Below, in pieces: positions 23,505 through 23,519 of a stretch of 23,519 bases of DNA (positions within the stretch are counted from its first letter, which is position 1; the number at the start of each line of letters is the position of its first letter). The stretch covers positions 1 through 23,519 of the forward strand of contig CAZVZK010000158.1 of assembly GCA_964630925.1 (NCBI GenBank). The letters run 5' to 3'. The notes beneath the pieces are model-generated. The model was not told the origin of the DNA. It searched no databases and saw only the letters and a list, made by a program, of their open reading frames with translations. This stretch comes from RGDT01 sp964630925. GTDB taxonomy: Bacteria; Planctomycetota; Planctomycetia; Gemmatales; Gemmataceae. Position numbers and translations under genes: made by a program.

Positions 23505-23519
23505 CTCATGCCGCTGCGC

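Overview
The window looks like chromosomal DNA of a GC-rich planctomycete, probably from the Gemmata/Gemmatales side. The reasons are a DUF1501 protein with a twin-arginine leader, a PVC-type CxxCH 'membrane-bound dehydrogenase', a dihaem protein resembling the hydrazine synthase alpha subunit, 24-residue LRR repeats, WD40-like proteins of a kind I know only from this group, very GC-rich third codon positions and GGAGG-type ribosome binding sites. The lineage is inferred from gene content, with no marker gene to prove it.

Layout. At 1-1666 (minus strand) two AlkB-like 2OG-Fe(II) oxygenase genes overlap; the second lacks the C-terminal half of its domain. A gene-free stretch at 1667-2629 holds their promoter with a 12-bp palindrome, four copies of a 12-bp motif, and a 109-bp MITE-like palindrome flanked by TGTCT duplications. 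A small membrane-anchored protein lies at 2630-3190 (minus). From 3420 to 17790 everything reads on the plus strand: the DUF1501 protein; two unrecognised proteins; a thioredoxin-like protein whose frame crosses an in-frame TGA and is best read as a selenoprotein; a small hypothetical; a hybrid sensor kinase overlapping a small gene that in turn overlaps a Nudix hydrolase; the dihaem HzsA-like protein; an LRR protein; and the large CxxCH dehydrogenase-like protein. From 17791 to 22871 the strand flips: wrbA leads a tightly packed operon with two full-length paralogous zinc-ribbon/WD40-like proteins and the 5' remnant of a third copy, which runs into the end of the CxxCH gene. A divergent DUF2237 gene follows at 22937-23317. 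The last 200 bases hold a dispersed CACAGAG-type repeat and an inverted repeat.

How the genes fit together. DUF1501, HzsA-like, LRR and CxxCH proteins all carry export signals, so the middle of the window is a run of secreted, partly haem-binding proteins. The kinase, the 138-aa protein and the Nudix hydrolase share 1-3 base overlaps and should be co-translated. The wrbA-WD40 genes use 4-base stop/start overlaps or a 5-base gap and form one transcription unit. The most noteworthy observation is the predicted selenoprotein at 6644-7891 (Cys-Thr-Sec motif); next are the wrbA/zinc-ribbon-WD40 cluster and the paired AlkB-like oxygenases. No rRNA, tRNA, CRISPR array or intact transposase was seen.
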